From: Microseira wollei NIES-4236
GTDB taxonomy: Bacteria; Cyanobacteriota; Cyanobacteriia; Cyanobacteriales; Aerosakkonemataceae
Assembly: GCF_020521235.1 (NCBI RefSeq)
Contig: NZ_BLAY01000074.1
Location: forward strand, 1 to 47,006
Length of the DNA: 47,006 nucleotides
Direction: 5' to 3'
Part shown: in pieces, positions 26,188 through 35,488 of the stretch
How positions within the stretch are numbered: the stretch's first letter is position 1
Layout: each line of letters begins with the position of its first letter
Made by a program: the position numbers and the translations under genes
The notes under the pieces: model-generated
Databases searched by the model: none
What the model was told of the DNA's origin: nothing
Seen by the model: only the letters and a program-made list of their open reading frames with translations

Positions 26188-28221
26188 CTATGTTTTTAGA
26201 ATTAACGCTGGTTGTTTAGCTGCAACGGCTTGGATTAAATCTATGACTTTGTCGAACAGAAAATCATTAGCCCAATTAGTTAAGGTTTTGGCTAGAGGGG
26301 CGTGGATTTTAGGAATTTGTTCGCATAGCTGGATAATATCGCGATCGCGGCATTTGAGCGCTGCTTTATTGAGTTTTTCTACCCACTCAACGGGCATTTG
26401 GGATAAGTGAAAATCAAGCGAGCGCTCAGAAGCATTTAATTCATCCTGAGTTGGCTCATCTTGCTCCTGAACTGCCGAATCTTCATAGAGATATTGCACC
26501 CCTAAACATTCGGCAATTTTTTCCAAAAGTCCCTCTTGGCGGAAAGGCTTGCTGATAACGTCATCGCACCCCGCTGATAAAATAGCTTTGCGCTCTTCCT
26601 CAAACGCGCTGGCAGTTAAAGCAATAATAGTTGTTTCCTGACCTTTGAAATGGGCTTTAATCTGTTTGGTGGCTTCATACCCATTCATCACCGGCATGTG
26701 CATATCCATAAAAATTAGGTGTGGCGAGAAACTCGACCACAGGTGAAACCCTTGTAGACCATTTTCGGCTTCGCGGACAACAAACCCTAGCGATGTCAGC
26801 AACCTCACCAACAGCAAACGGCTTTCCCAGCTATCATCAACCACCAAAATGCGATATTGTGGCTGGTTCGGTGCTAAACCTATCACTTTGCGAGTTGCTT
26901 GAAGATGAGAAATGTCAGAGCTTTGAGTTAGCTTAACTAAGATATCAAAGCTAAAAATTGACTTCTCACCAGGAGTACTTTTAACTTGAATTTCTCCCCC
27001 CATCATTTGCACGTATTTTTGGCTAATTGCTAAACCTAATCCCGTCCCTTGTCCCGATTTTCGACCTGTTTCTGTTTGGACAAAGGCAGCAAATAATTGC
27101 TCTATTTCTGCGGGAAACATGCCGAGTCCGGTGTCCTCGACGCTAAACCAAAGTCTTAGATGAGAAGAATGCAGAGGGGAATTTGGATGTACATTCTCCT
27201 CTGCTCCCCTGCTCCCCTGCTCCTCTGCTCCCCTGCTCCCCTGCTCCCCTGCTCCCCTGCTCCCCTGCTCCCCTGATGTTTGCACTCGCAAAGTCACGCT
27301 GCCTTTTTCGGTAAACTTGATGGCATTTCCTACCAGGTTAATCAAGACTTGACGTAATTTCCGCTCGTCGGTTTGCAGGTATTGAGGTACGTCTGATGCC
27401 CGTTCAAAAATTAGCTGTAAGTTTTTGGATGAGGCTTTCAGTTGCAGCATCTCGTGCAGATTATCCAGCAAGCGGTACAAGTCAAAGCTCCTCTGGTAAA
27501 ATGTAGTTCTGCAAGCCTCTATTTTGGACATTTCCAGAACATCGTTGATTAATTCCAGCAGATGCTCGCCAGCGCTGTTAATAATACCCAAATATTCCTG
27601 CTGTTCTGCCGATAAAGATGAGCTGCGTTTCATCACTTGGCTAAAGCCGAGAATGGCATTGAGAGGCGTCCGCAGTTCGTGACTCATGTTGGCTAAAAAT
27701 TCACTTTTAGCTCTGTTAGCGGCATCAGCAGATTCTTTTGCCAGGGCAAATAGCTGGGATTTAGCCAGTAGCAAAACTTGCATATCCAGTAACCGCCATT
27801 GGCTATTTTCCCCGGCTATGACTATCGGTTCGTAGGCTAGGGATGGGGGACGCTGCAAGGCGATTTCAACTGCCTTGTCGATGGGGCAATCTCCGCTCAA
27901 CACCAGGCACTTTGCCAGGCGGATTTCTACATCTGGAATCGCCTTAAATTCTGCGCCGATCATGTTCAACATCACCTGAATCGGGCGTTTGAGGAAAAGC
28001 TCTGACCCATAGGGACGACTGAGCCATTCAAAAAATCTTGCCCTCGAGATCATGCCCACTATTTTATTATTATTGGCAGTAATCATGATCCCTGGTAATT
28101 CTGGCTGCCGCTGGAGTGATTTTGCTACCACTTGCCCAACGGTTTTTAAGTCTACCTTACACTCATGGCTGGGAAGATCTGCCAGAGTTGAATTCAACGT
28201 AAGATTATCGAGTTTTTCCAC
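26188..28221 (-). CDS. Soluble hybrid histidine kinase with CBS-like N-terminus
   Basis: A 677-residue kinase. Residues 15-155 look like two CBS repeats (GIMITANNNKIVGMISRARF; EPIVIAGENSQWRLLDMQV), which bind nucleotides in other proteins. The phospho-acceptor is H181 ([16 protein letters not shown]), the N-box RQVLINLVGNAIKFT and G1 VEDTGLGM follow, and a receiver sits at ~460-585 (VVDDS, MDMHMPVMNG). The C-terminal ~90 residues are helical. Between two strands before the G1 box an 8-residue period of EQGSRGA(G/E) is inserted from a genomic tandem repeat. Start is GTG 28221. The RR-cyclase gene lies 128 bp downstream and is the likely output. Confidence 0.9.
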   Translation of the reverse strand: MEKLDNLTLNSTLADLPSHECKVDLKTVGQVVAKSLQRQPELPGIMITANNNKIVGMISRARFFEWLSRPYGSELFLKRPIQVMLNMIGAEFKAIPDVEIRLAKCLVLSGDCPIDKAVEIALQRPPSLAYEPIVIAGENSQWRLLDMQVLLLAKSQLFALAKESADAANRAKSEFLANMSHELRTPLNAILGFSQVMKRSSSLSAEQQEYLGIINSAGEHLLELINDVLEMSKIEACRTTFYQRSFDLYRLLDNLHEMLQLKASSKNLQLIFERASDVPQYLQTDERKLRQVLINLVGNAIKFTEKGSVTLRVQTSGEQGSRGAGEQGSRGAEEQGSRGAEENVHPNSPLHSSHLRLWFSVEDTGLGMFPAEIEQLFAAFVQTETGRKSGQGTGLGLAISQKYVQMMGGEIQVKSTPGEKSIFSFDILVKLTQSSDISHLQATRKVIGLAPNQPQYRILVVDDSWESRLLLVRLLTSLGFVVREAENGLQGFHLWSSFSPHLIFMDMHMPVMNGYEATKQIKAHFKGQETTIIALTASAFEEERKAILSAGCDDVISKPFRQEGLLEKIAECLGVQYLYEDSAVQEQDEPTQDELNASERSLDFHLSQMPVEWVEKLNKAALKCRDRDIIQLCEQIPKIHAPLAKTLTNWANDFLFDKVIDLIQAVAAKQPALILKT
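27196..27275. repeat. 8-bp coding tandem repeat (GCTCCCCT)
   Basis: About ten units of GCTCCCCT or GCTCCTCT. The 24-bp frame period gives the repeated peptide EQGSRGAx in the kinase. This microsatellite is otherwise found between genes. Confidence 0.9.
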
Positions 28222-28913
28222 GATCGCTATTCACACTTTTTGGCTAGGGTGTACTCAACATTATTTGGTTGATGCGTTTCCCTGACCTGAGACTCAGTAA
28301 TAATACTTCAGTATTATTACTGATGTCGTATCTGTTGTTTGGAACCATTCCTTCTATCATAATTCACTCTCAAAGGAATTTCTAGGTTTGGTATATAATA
28401 CGCCTAAAGTTAAAATATATAAGTTTTTGTTAACGATTAGTTAATTTTTACTTAACAATAGCATTAACAAATTTTAATGATGAATTGAGGCGGCAAAGGA
28501 GAAAATAAAGTTAGGATACATATACTTGACGCGGTCAAAGATAGTGCTAATGGCTAATTGCTAATGGCGATCTTGATATCTCTGCTAGTCTTGTCTTGGC
28601 AAGCGAACTGTCAGGAAAGTGTGGGTGCGAACGATCGCTAAATGGGATATTAACTGCTGACATAGCTGCGTGAGAGTGAGGGGGAAAAGATAAATCAACT
28701 TTCCCCATGCTGGAAATACCATTTTCCGTAGATAAAGCTACATATCCGTTGATTCGGCTCGCTTTCACCCTAGGATATGCAGCCTAACTGAGGGAAATAG
28801 GTCTAAATGTAAGTTAAATACAAGTTAAGCGCTCAATCGCTTACATATATATGAACTTTGTGATGTATCTGACGAAAACGAGATTTGGAGCAAGTTCAGT
28901 GCGAGAGGGTTTG
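28222..28913. other. 692-bp intergenic region between divergent genes
   Basis: It separates the hybrid kinase (minus) from HD paralogue 2 (plus). Apart from the palindrome at 28294-28323 I see AT-rich DNA and a GCTAATG repeat near 28545-28565, but no gene. Confidence 0.5.
28294..28323. promoter_or_regulatory. Perfect 13-bp-arm palindrome upstream of hybrid kinase
   Basis: TCAGTAATAATAC (28294-28306), loop TTCA, GTATTATTACTGA (28311-28323). It is 73 bp upstream of the kinase start. Such an AT-rich perfect dyad could be an operator for a dimeric regulator or a hairpin in the leader; which one is not decided. Confidence 0.45.
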
Positions 28914-30389
28914 ATGGATAGCGCCCAGGCACATCAAAAATGTTTAGAAAAGCTGATCTGGGCAATGGGTCGCCTAGAGGTAGAAGTCGCGTTGACTCAA
29001 CTTTACACGATTGCCGACCTGATTGTTCAACCGATGACGGGTTACTGGCGATATTTTCATACGCCGCAGCACGTGATTGAAGTGGGCGGGAATGAAGATG
29101 GGATTGAAGTTTTGGCGGCTTTGTTTCACGATTTGGTGTACGTGCAGGTCGATTGCAGCATTAACTTTAACCTGAGTTATTACATTACGCCGTTCATTAA
29201 GCAGGAAAGGGAAAAGCTACGAATTCGCGAAACTTTTCAATTGCCTGCTGATGCCACGTTTGAGATGGTAGCGTGTGTGTTCGGGTTTGTTCCAGGGCAG
29301 GTGCTAGATCCGTTTGCGGGAGAAAACGAATTTCTGAGTGCGCTGGTGGCAACAAAAGTTTTAGAGCCATTTTTCTCACTTTCTCGACTGATGGAGATTG
29401 CGGCGTGTGTGGAAGCGACGATTCCGTTTCGGACTAAATCAAAAGAGGGATTAACGGCAAGCGATCGCCTCTACCAACGCTTGCTTTTAACCAATCATCG
29501 GTTTAACCTGGGTTTGAGCTTGCTTGCCATCGAGCAAATCGTCAAGCGCGCCCAGCGCGTAGGGAACCGGGATGTCAGCGGTTTTGCTCATCCGAGTTCG
29601 GCGTATTTTTTGGCGAATACCTGGAACTTATTACCGGAAACCAATCATAACTTTATCAGCCGTTCGTACACGGTGCGCGAGTACCGAATGGCGCTGCAAA
29701 AGATGGAAAGTTTCATGAATTTTCTGCAACCTGAAGCGATATTTAATCAATTTCGGGGAGAACCAGACGATCTCACCTACTCGCGTTTGCAGAACGGTGC
29801 CAGGAGAAATATCGAAATTGCGCGGCTTTATTTGGGGAGCAAACTGGTTTCGATCGCGCTGATGGAATCGCTTGCTTTTAGCTTGGGATTTGATGTTTCC
29901 CTAGCTACTCTAATGGGGGAATTGCCTTACCACGATTATCGGGGCGTGCGCTTGGAAACTTTTCTGCCTAAAGTTGTCGATGCTTATCATCCCAAAAACG
30001 ATTTGGAATCGGAAGTCTTGGATTTATTAGAAAACGGAAGAGCCAACAGCGCAACTGCCGATTTAAAAGATTCACCTTTGGCGGCGTTTATAGTCAAATC
30101 AATCGGATTTGAGTATCTGCAAGAACAAAGCGCGAGAGCGAAAGAGTTTTTTAAAGGAAATCTTTCCGCAGTTGATTTTATTTCTAGCTTTGATGGGACT
30201 GTAACGCGACCTGTGGTAGACGCACTGTTAAAGTTATTTGAAAATCGCAAATCTGCCATCAACCGTTATTATCAGGGGATTATTTCTGATGCAAAACCCA
30301 AACGCCAGACCAATTCTGAGGCAGACATACCCCCATCAACTCATGCACCCGCTCTAGATACAACCCAGCCGTCTTATCCTCAGGATTAA
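28914..30389 (+). CDS. HD-domain phosphohydrolase-like protein (paralogue 2)
   Basis: A 491-residue protein aligned over its length with the product of 23629, with the same metal-site residues at the same positions: H49, H53 (FHTPQH) and H72-D73 ([10 protein letters not shown]). The open frame begins at 28851, but ATG 28914 matches the start of the paralogue and has GAGAGGG upstream in the same context. The C-terminus carries a polar tail (about 35 residues, with [10 protein letters not shown]) not in paralogue 1, encoded over the 3' end of the convergent kinase-cyclase gene; the overlap is 110 bp. Its role as a phosphodiesterase for the neighbouring cyclases is inference. Confidence 0.8.
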   Translation: MDSAQAHQKCLEKLIWAMGRLEVEVALTQLYTIADLIVQPMTGYWRYFHTPQHVIEVGGNEDGIEVLAALFHDLVYVQVDCSINFNLSYYITPFIKQEREKLRIRETFQLPADATFEMVACVFGFVPGQVLDPFAGENEFLSALVATKVLEPFFSLSRLMEIAACVEATIPFRTKSKEGLTASDRLYQRLLLTNHRFNLGLSLLAIEQIVKRAQRVGNRDVSGFAHPSSAYFLANTWNLLPETNHNFISRSYTVREYRMALQKMESFMNFLQPEAIFNQFRGEPDDLTYSRLQNGARRNIEIARLYLGSKLVSIALMESLAFSLGFDVSLATLMGELPYHDYRGVRLETFLPKVVDAYHPKNDLESEVLDLLENGRANSATADLKDSPLAAFIVKSIGFEYLQEQSARAKEFFKGNLSAVDFISSFDGTVTRPVVDALLKLFENRKSAINRYYQGIISDAKPKRQTNSEADIPPSTHAPALDTTQPSYPQD

Positions 30390-32988
30390 CCTGCAACACG
30401 CGCTTAAAACACGCTTGTGCAGCGGTAAATTCTTGCTGTTGATAATGTTTTAAACCCCGGGCAAAATCAGGCAGAGTTTGCCACTTTAAATCTCGGAATA
30501 AATCGGGTTCGGCATCGAGAACTTCATAGATAGAAATGGGTGCTTGTCTGCCTTTAACGACTACCTTGTCCAGAAAGCGGATTTGGTATTGCTCTGGGTG
30601 ACTTAAATGGGTCAAGACATTTTCCGAAATTACCAAAGAAACGCCATAAAACTTGGTCAAACTTTCTAATCGAGATGCCAAATTAACTTCATCAGAAAAA
30701 GCATCTCCCTGCATTCGGGCTATTTCCCCCACAATTCCCACCATCATGTGACCGAAATTTATCCCCACTCCCACTTGGAGCGGTGGATATCCACTGGCGA
30801 TGCGCTGGATATTGTATTTTTGCACTTGTTGCAATTTGGCAATACCCGATTTGACTGCATCGTCAGCGCCATTAGGAAACACAGCCATCATTCCATCGCC
30901 CAAATATTTAACAATCAAGCCGTTATGCTCTCTAATTTTGGGACTCACCTGGCGCATATAGGCATTGACAAAGTCAAAATTTTCTTGGGGCGTCATGGTT
31001 TCCGAAAGCGCGGTAAACGAGCGAATATCGCTAAACATTACCGCCATTTCTTTGCTGACGTGATTGCCTAAGTTGACATCGACGATGCTTTCTTTTTGCA
31101 AAAATTCTAGAAAAGTATGGGGAAAAAATCGCCCGTAGGCATGGTTGGTTTTTGATAGTTGAATGTGAAACTTAATTCGGGTGAGGAGTTCATCTCTGGA
31201 AAAAGGTTTAGTTAAATAATCATTGGCTCCGAATTGAAACCCGGTCACTAGATCGGATATTTGATTTTTAGCGGTCAACATAACGACGGGTAACTCGTGT
31301 GCCGGATATTTTTGCCGCAGTTTGGCACATACTTGATAACCAGACATCCGGGGCATCATAATATCGAGAACGATCAAGTCAAATTCTTGCCCGCTTTGGA
31401 GGATGGAAAGCGCTTGCTCTCCATTTAAAGCTTGGATTACCTGGTAGCCTTCTAAGGAAAGGTGATTGTTTAAAACTTGGAGATTGATCGGGTCATCATC
31501 AACAATTAGAATTCTGAATTGTTCCGAATTTGGGTGGGAATCGGTAATGGGTGAATAGGAGGATAGTTGGTTGGATTGCCGATATAAACTTGGGTTGATA
31601 CATGGTATTTTCTCCTTGTCTACCACCTTTGAGGGCAATTCGGTATGAGATTTTGGAGTCTGTAGGGGAACAAGACAGTGCGCCCCAAGATAGGGGGGTA
31701 AAAGGGTGCATTCCGTGCAGGTGCAACAAGGGACGTTTGTACTCAGTTTCTGAGATGAAACAGGCAAGGTAAAAGTGAAGCGGGAACCGATGCCAAGTTG
31801 AGATTCAACCCATATTTTACCGCCGTGCAATTCTACCAGCTGCTTGGTGAGGGCTAAACCCAATCCCGTGCCGCCGTATTGGCGGACAATCGAACCATCG
31901 CCTTGTTCAAACGGATCGAAGATGCTTTCGATGCGATCGCTTGCAATACCAATGCCGGTATCGGAAACGGTAATGGCGATTTGTTTGGCTAATTGGTAAT
32001 TGCTAATTGCTAATTGTTCTCGCTCGCCAATTACCAATGACCCATTACCCATTACCAAAGCTGCTGAAACTTCTATCTTGCCTGCGTCGGTAAACTTAAT
32101 CGCATTTCCGATCAGATTATAAAGAATCTGTTGCAGGCGGTTTTCATCTGCATCAACAAGGGGTAAGTCGGCAGGAACGGCGTTGATAAATTGCAAGTTT
32201 TTGTTGACCGCTACAGCTTGACTGACAGTCAGGACAACCTGAACAATTCCTTGCACTTCCACGCTGCGAACTTGCAGGTCTAGTTTTTGCTGTTTCAGTT
32301 TAGAAAAGTCGAGAATATCGTTAACTAATTGGCTGAGTCGGCGGGCGCTACCAGCAATCATTAGCAGATTTTGCTGCTGTATTTCTGATAGAGAACCCGC
32401 CGCACCGTCTAGCATCGATTCAGCGATACCGATGATGCCATTGAGAGGCGTTCGCAGTTCGTGGGAAGTGTTGGCTAAAAATTCATCTTTGACTTTGTCA
32501 AGGCGCTGTAATTGGGCATTTTGGGCTTCCAGGGTAGAAAAAGATGCTCGCAATTGACCTGCCATGACGCTGAAGGATTTGGCAAGTTGCCCGATTTCGT
32601 CGCTGCGATTGAGATTAACAGTTTGTTCCCATTTTCCTTTGGCAATTGCTTTCGCTGATGCGTTCAAATTCAGAATCGGTTTGACAATCCACCGGGCTGT
32701 CAAAATACAAATAACGGTTGAGATAATTAAAGCGACAATACACAGCAAAATCGTGGTGCGATTGTTGGCGTTAATTTGCGCCATTAAATCCAATTCAGAA
32801 ATATCGCCGATCTCGCCGTGTAAGTGACTGGCAAGGTCTTGGACGGCTTTTTGTCCGTTTCTGAAGGAAAGATACCCGACGATACTCACAGCAGCAAAGA
32901 TTTGCAGCACAAACGGTACGGTCAGGACTAGGCGCAGCGGTACGTTTCCAGAAATTTTGGCAAAGCGGTGCAAGGATCTGATTGACAT
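30280..32988 (-). CDS. Membrane histidine kinase-receiver-adenylate cyclase fusion
   Basis: A 902-residue protein. TM1 ~18-41, a very short periplasmic loop (42-78), TM2 ~79-98, HAMP ~99-150, HisKA with H176 ([12 protein letters not shown]), ATPase domain (N-box [16 protein letters not shown]1 [16 protein letters not shown]), receiver ~500-620 ([17 protein letters not shown]), and class III cyclase ~650-820 ([31 protein letters not shown]). A short C-terminal TPR-like part follows. The kinase and its cyclase output are in one chain. Compared with the kinase at 36945 the flanking segments match but the periplasmic Cache domain is gone. The ATPase domain has an in-frame repeat insertion before G1. 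The last ~20 residues extend into the HD gene overlap. Confidence 0.9.
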   Translation of the reverse strand: MSIRSLHRFAKISGNVPLRLVLTVPFVLQIFAAVSIVGYLSFRNGQKAVQDLASHLHGEIGDISELDLMAQINANNRTTILLCIVALIISTVICILTARWIVKPILNLNASAKAIAKGKWEQTVNLNRSDEIGQLAKSFSVMAGQLRASFSTLEAQNAQLQRLDKVKDEFLANTSHELRTPLNGIIGIAESMLDGAAGSLSEIQQQNLLMIAGSARRLSQLVNDILDFSKLKQQKLDLQVRSVEVQGIVQVVLTVSQAVAVNKNLQFINAVPADLPLVDADENRLQQILYNLIGNAIKFTDAGKIEVSAALVMGNGSLVIGEREQLAISNYQLAKQIAITVSDTGIGIASDRIESIFDPFEQGDGSIVRQYGGTGLGLALTKQLVELHGGKIWVESQLGIGSRFTFTLPVSSQKLSTNVPCCTCTECTLLPPYLGAHCLVPLQTPKSHTELPSKVVDKEKIPCINPSLYRQSNQLSSYSPITDSHPNSEQFRILIVDDDPINLQVLNNHLSLEGYQVIQALNGEQALSILQSGQEFDLIVLDIMMPRMSGYQVCAKLRQKYPAHELPVVMLTAKNQISDLVTGFQFGANDYLTKPFSRDELLTRIKFHIQLSKTNHAYGRFFPHTFLEFLQKESIVDVNLGNHVSKEMAVMFSDIRSFTALSETMTPQENFDFVNAYMRQVSPKIREHNGLIVKYLGDGMMAVFPNGADDAVKSGIAKLQQVQKYNIQRIASGYPPLQVGVGINFGHMMVGIVGEIARMQGDAFSDEVNLASRLESLTKFYGVSLVISENVLTHLSHPEQYQIRFLDKVVVKGRQAPISIYEVLDAEPDLFRDLKWQTLPDFARGLKHYQQQEFTAAQACFKRVLQVNPEDKTAGLYLERVHELMGVCLPQNWSGVWVLHQK
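31988..32060. repeat. In-frame repeat in kinase-cyclase gene
   Basis: Repeats of GCTAATTG/TTGGTAAT and CATTACC words, a family seen between genes at many places in the window (e.g. 41000-41036). It codes for the segment around [14 protein letters not shown] ahead of the G1 box. Confidence 0.8.
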
Positions 32989-33743
32989 AGGGGCAATCTA
33001 GATCTAGATGGTTGTTATTTCAAAAAGCTGGTAGGGAAAACTTAAAAACTTTACACTTGCACCCCCTACACTATATTTACCAGTAAACATATGTAAAGTC
33101 TTCAGTAAAAATACCTAAGCATGAATGCTTATTGTCTCCGGGGAAAGATCCCGTTGACACGAGTATATCGGAAGCTAACTTCGTTATACAGCTTACAGTA
33201 GAAATACTGTTAGGGGGTCAGACCCCCGCAACCCAGGTAAGAGTGATATCGTGTGGGATTGCATCGGTATTGTAAATTTGGGAATTTTACAGCGACTCCA
33301 GGTGCTGCAATATACACAAGGGATGAGAACAAACTTGGTCAGGACTGGGAGAAACCGGGTTTCGACCCAGAAACCCGGTTTCTTTGGGTAAGGTGGCATG
33401 GGTGCGATCGCTCATTAGTGCTATCTGCGCTGCGAATAATATCATGTCCAGTAGCAACGGTTGTGTAACTGCTAATAACCCAAGTTGCTAGTTATAACTA
33501 TCGTGGGTTGCACAGCAGAAGCTAATCGCCAGCTTGCTAATTGCTGATGGGAATATTTTTCGGTTCTACCATTAGCCATTAGCTATTAGCCATTAGCCTG
33601 TCTTGGGCCCTAAAAAGATAACTAGCAACTTGCGTTACTAGCTAATCGCTAATGGCTCAATCAGGAAAAATACTATATTACCAATTAGCAATTAACAATT
33701 AGCCATCCATACACTACCGATACCTAAGGACATGATATAACTC
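32989..33743. other. 755-bp intergenic region with several repeats
   Basis: It holds a GGGGGTC-A-GACCCCC-like palindrome (33213-33227), two facing copies of AGAAACC[C/G]GGTTTC (33350-33383), the MITE at 33476-33637, and an ATTAGC-rich tract after it. The promoter of the kinase-cyclase gene must lie in the first part. No gene is seen. Confidence 0.6.
33476..33637 (+). mobile_element. 162-bp MITE, AAGTTGCTAGTTAT family, copy 1
   Basis: Near-perfect 20-bp terminal inverted repeats: TAACCCAAGTTGCTAGTTAT (33476-33495) and ATAACTAGCAACTTGCGTTA (33618-33637). The inner right part carries four ATTAGCC-type units. The complement of its right end is identical to the left end of copy 2 at 40741 for about 50 bases. 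Confidence 0.8.
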
Positions 33744-35084
33744 CTACAATCGGATAGTTTTAATTAAATGCTGTTGAAATCGTTCCAGATAAAATTGAGC
33801 GACTGTATCTCTGTTATTAATCTGCAAACACTCCTTAAACAATTGTTCTGCTTTTGTGTAAAAACCTCCATAAAAGAGGCAAACTGCCTGTTCAAACATC
33901 GATTTTGTGGTTGATTTTCCCTGTTTAACTGACTCATAATCCCCATCAAAGACTTCAAAAACTGCTACAGATTTTGACTTACCCTTAACATTGACTCGCT
34001 CGAGCAAGCGCATACTATAATTTTGGTGGTTTGGCAAGCGATACCAAGTTTCGTGAGAGATCAATAGCGATGCTTGATAAGTTTTTGTCAGGGTTTCGAG
34101 ACGAGAAGCTAAGTTCACCGTATCCCCAATCGCCGTACTATCAATTCTGCTGTGTCCCCCGATCGTACCCAACATTAACGATCCGGTATGGATGCCAATA
34201 CCAATTTTAATGGGCAAAGCGCCAGATTTTGCGCGTTTCTCGTTGAACTCGGCGAGATTTTGCAACATGGCAATTCCCGCTTTAACCGCATCATCTGCTC
34301 CACCGCTAAAGAGTGCCATAATCCCATCGCCAATATATTTATCAATAAACCCATGATTTTCCATAATGGCTGGTTCCATGTAAGCTAGAAAAGAATTAAT
34401 AAAATTAAAATTTTCCTGGCAACTCATGCCTTCAGATAGGGTAGTAAATTCGCGAATATCTGCAAATAGCACTGACATTTCCCGCTGTCCGCCATCGCCT
34501 AATTGCACATCGACAATTCTTTCTTTATCTAAAAGCTTGATAAATTCACGCGGCACAAAGCGATAGACAGCTTTGTTGATTTGAGAGAGTTCTTCTATCA
34601 GGATTTCTTGTGAGCGAGTTAATCGAGCCAACTCTTGATTCATGCGATATAAATTTGCATTTTTTTCTGCTATTTTTGTCTCTTGAATGTAACTATTTAC
34701 TGCTTCTTTTACTGTCAATTTAAAGTCTTGCCTATGCCAGGGTTTGGCTATATAACGATATAATTTTGCCCGTTCTATCGCCCTTCCCACTGCCGCTAAA
34801 TCTGCTTGCCCACTCAGCATGATTTTCAGGGTGTTCGGGGAAAGATTATGGATGCGTTCGAGCAATTCATCTCCCTTCATATTGGGCATGATGTAGTCGG
34901 AAATGACGACGGCAATTTCCTGCTGGTTTTCTAATGCTTCTCTGACAATTTCTAAAGCTTCTTCTCCACTTTCAGCGATTTCGATCGTGTATTCGCTTCC
35001 AAACGCATTTTTTAGCTCAATTCCCAGGCTATCTAGGATAGTTTTTTCATCATCTACGCAGATAATAATAGGTTGATTCATCAT
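33744..35084 (-). CDS. Response regulator with class III adenylate cyclase domain
   Basis: A 446-residue protein. Receiver 5-125 with D63 (ISDYIMPNMKG), a helical linker (~130-190), the cyclase domain (~205-375: [35 protein letters not shown]) and a C-terminal TPR-like segment of ~50 residues. Its layout equals that of the gene at 18787 minus the PAS domain. ATG 35084 overlaps the stop of the free receiver gene (ATGA). A second ATG follows directly. It is the output gene of the second kinase-receiver-cyclase cassette, and cAMP is the likely product (K and T at the base-selecting positions). Confidence 0.9.
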   Translation of the reverse strand: MMNQPIIICVDDEKTILDSLGIELKNAFGSEYTIEIAESGEEALEIVREALENQQEIAVVISDYIMPNMKGDELLERIHNLSPNTLKIMLSGQADLAAVGRAIERAKLYRYIAKPWHRQDFKLTVKEAVNSYIQETKIAEKNANLYRMNQELARLTRSQEILIEELSQINKAVYRFVPREFIKLLDKERIVDVQLGDGGQREMSVLFADIREFTTLSEGMSCQENFNFINSFLAYMEPAIMENHGFIDKYIGDGIMALFSGGADDAVKAGIAMLQNLAEFNEKRAKSGALPIKIGIGIHTGSLMLGTIGGHSRIDSTAIGDTVNLASRLETLTKTYQASLLISHETWYRLPNHQNYSMRLLERVNVKGKSKSVAVFEVFDGDYESVKQGKSTTKSMFEQAVCLFYGGFYTKAEQLFKECLQINNRDTVAQFYLERFQQHLIKTIRL

Positions 35085-35488
35085 TGCTCCAACGCTGATT
35101 TAATGGTTTCAATCAGTAGGCGATCGCTCCAAGGTTTGGAAACACAATCATGCAGATTGGCATATTTTTTGGCTCGCTCGATGGCTGATTTATCGGCTTG
35201 TCCGGTAATCATAATTTTAACTATTTGGGGATATTTTTTATGAAGATCGATTAAAAATTCGTCTCCTTTCATTCCTGGCATTAACCAATCGGAGATAATC
35301 GCGACTACTGGCATGGTTTCCCAATCTATATCTGCGAGGATTTCCATTGCCTCATCAGGACTTTCAGCAATTTCATAGAAGTAAGTATCCCCCAGACCAT
35401 TTCGCAGTGTTATTCGCAAGCTTTGTAAAACGTTTACCTCATCATCAACGCATAAAATGACAGGCTTAGGCGAGTTTTTTTTGTTCAT
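35081..35488 (-). CDS. Single-domain response regulator
   Basis: A 135-residue free receiver with CVDDE, D67 (IISDWLMPGMKG), IMITGQA and SKPW. It is homologous to the product of 20535 and sits between kinase and cyclase genes in the same way, with 4-bp ATGA overlaps on both sides. It is likely a phosphotransfer intermediate or a phosphate sink. Confidence 0.92.
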   Translation of the reverse strand: MNKKNSPKPVILCVDDEVNVLQSLRITLRNGLGDTYFYEIAESPDEAMEILADIDWETMPVVAIISDWLMPGMKGDEFLIDLHKKYPQIVKIMITGQADKSAIERAKKYANLHDCVSKPWSDRLLIETIKSALEQ

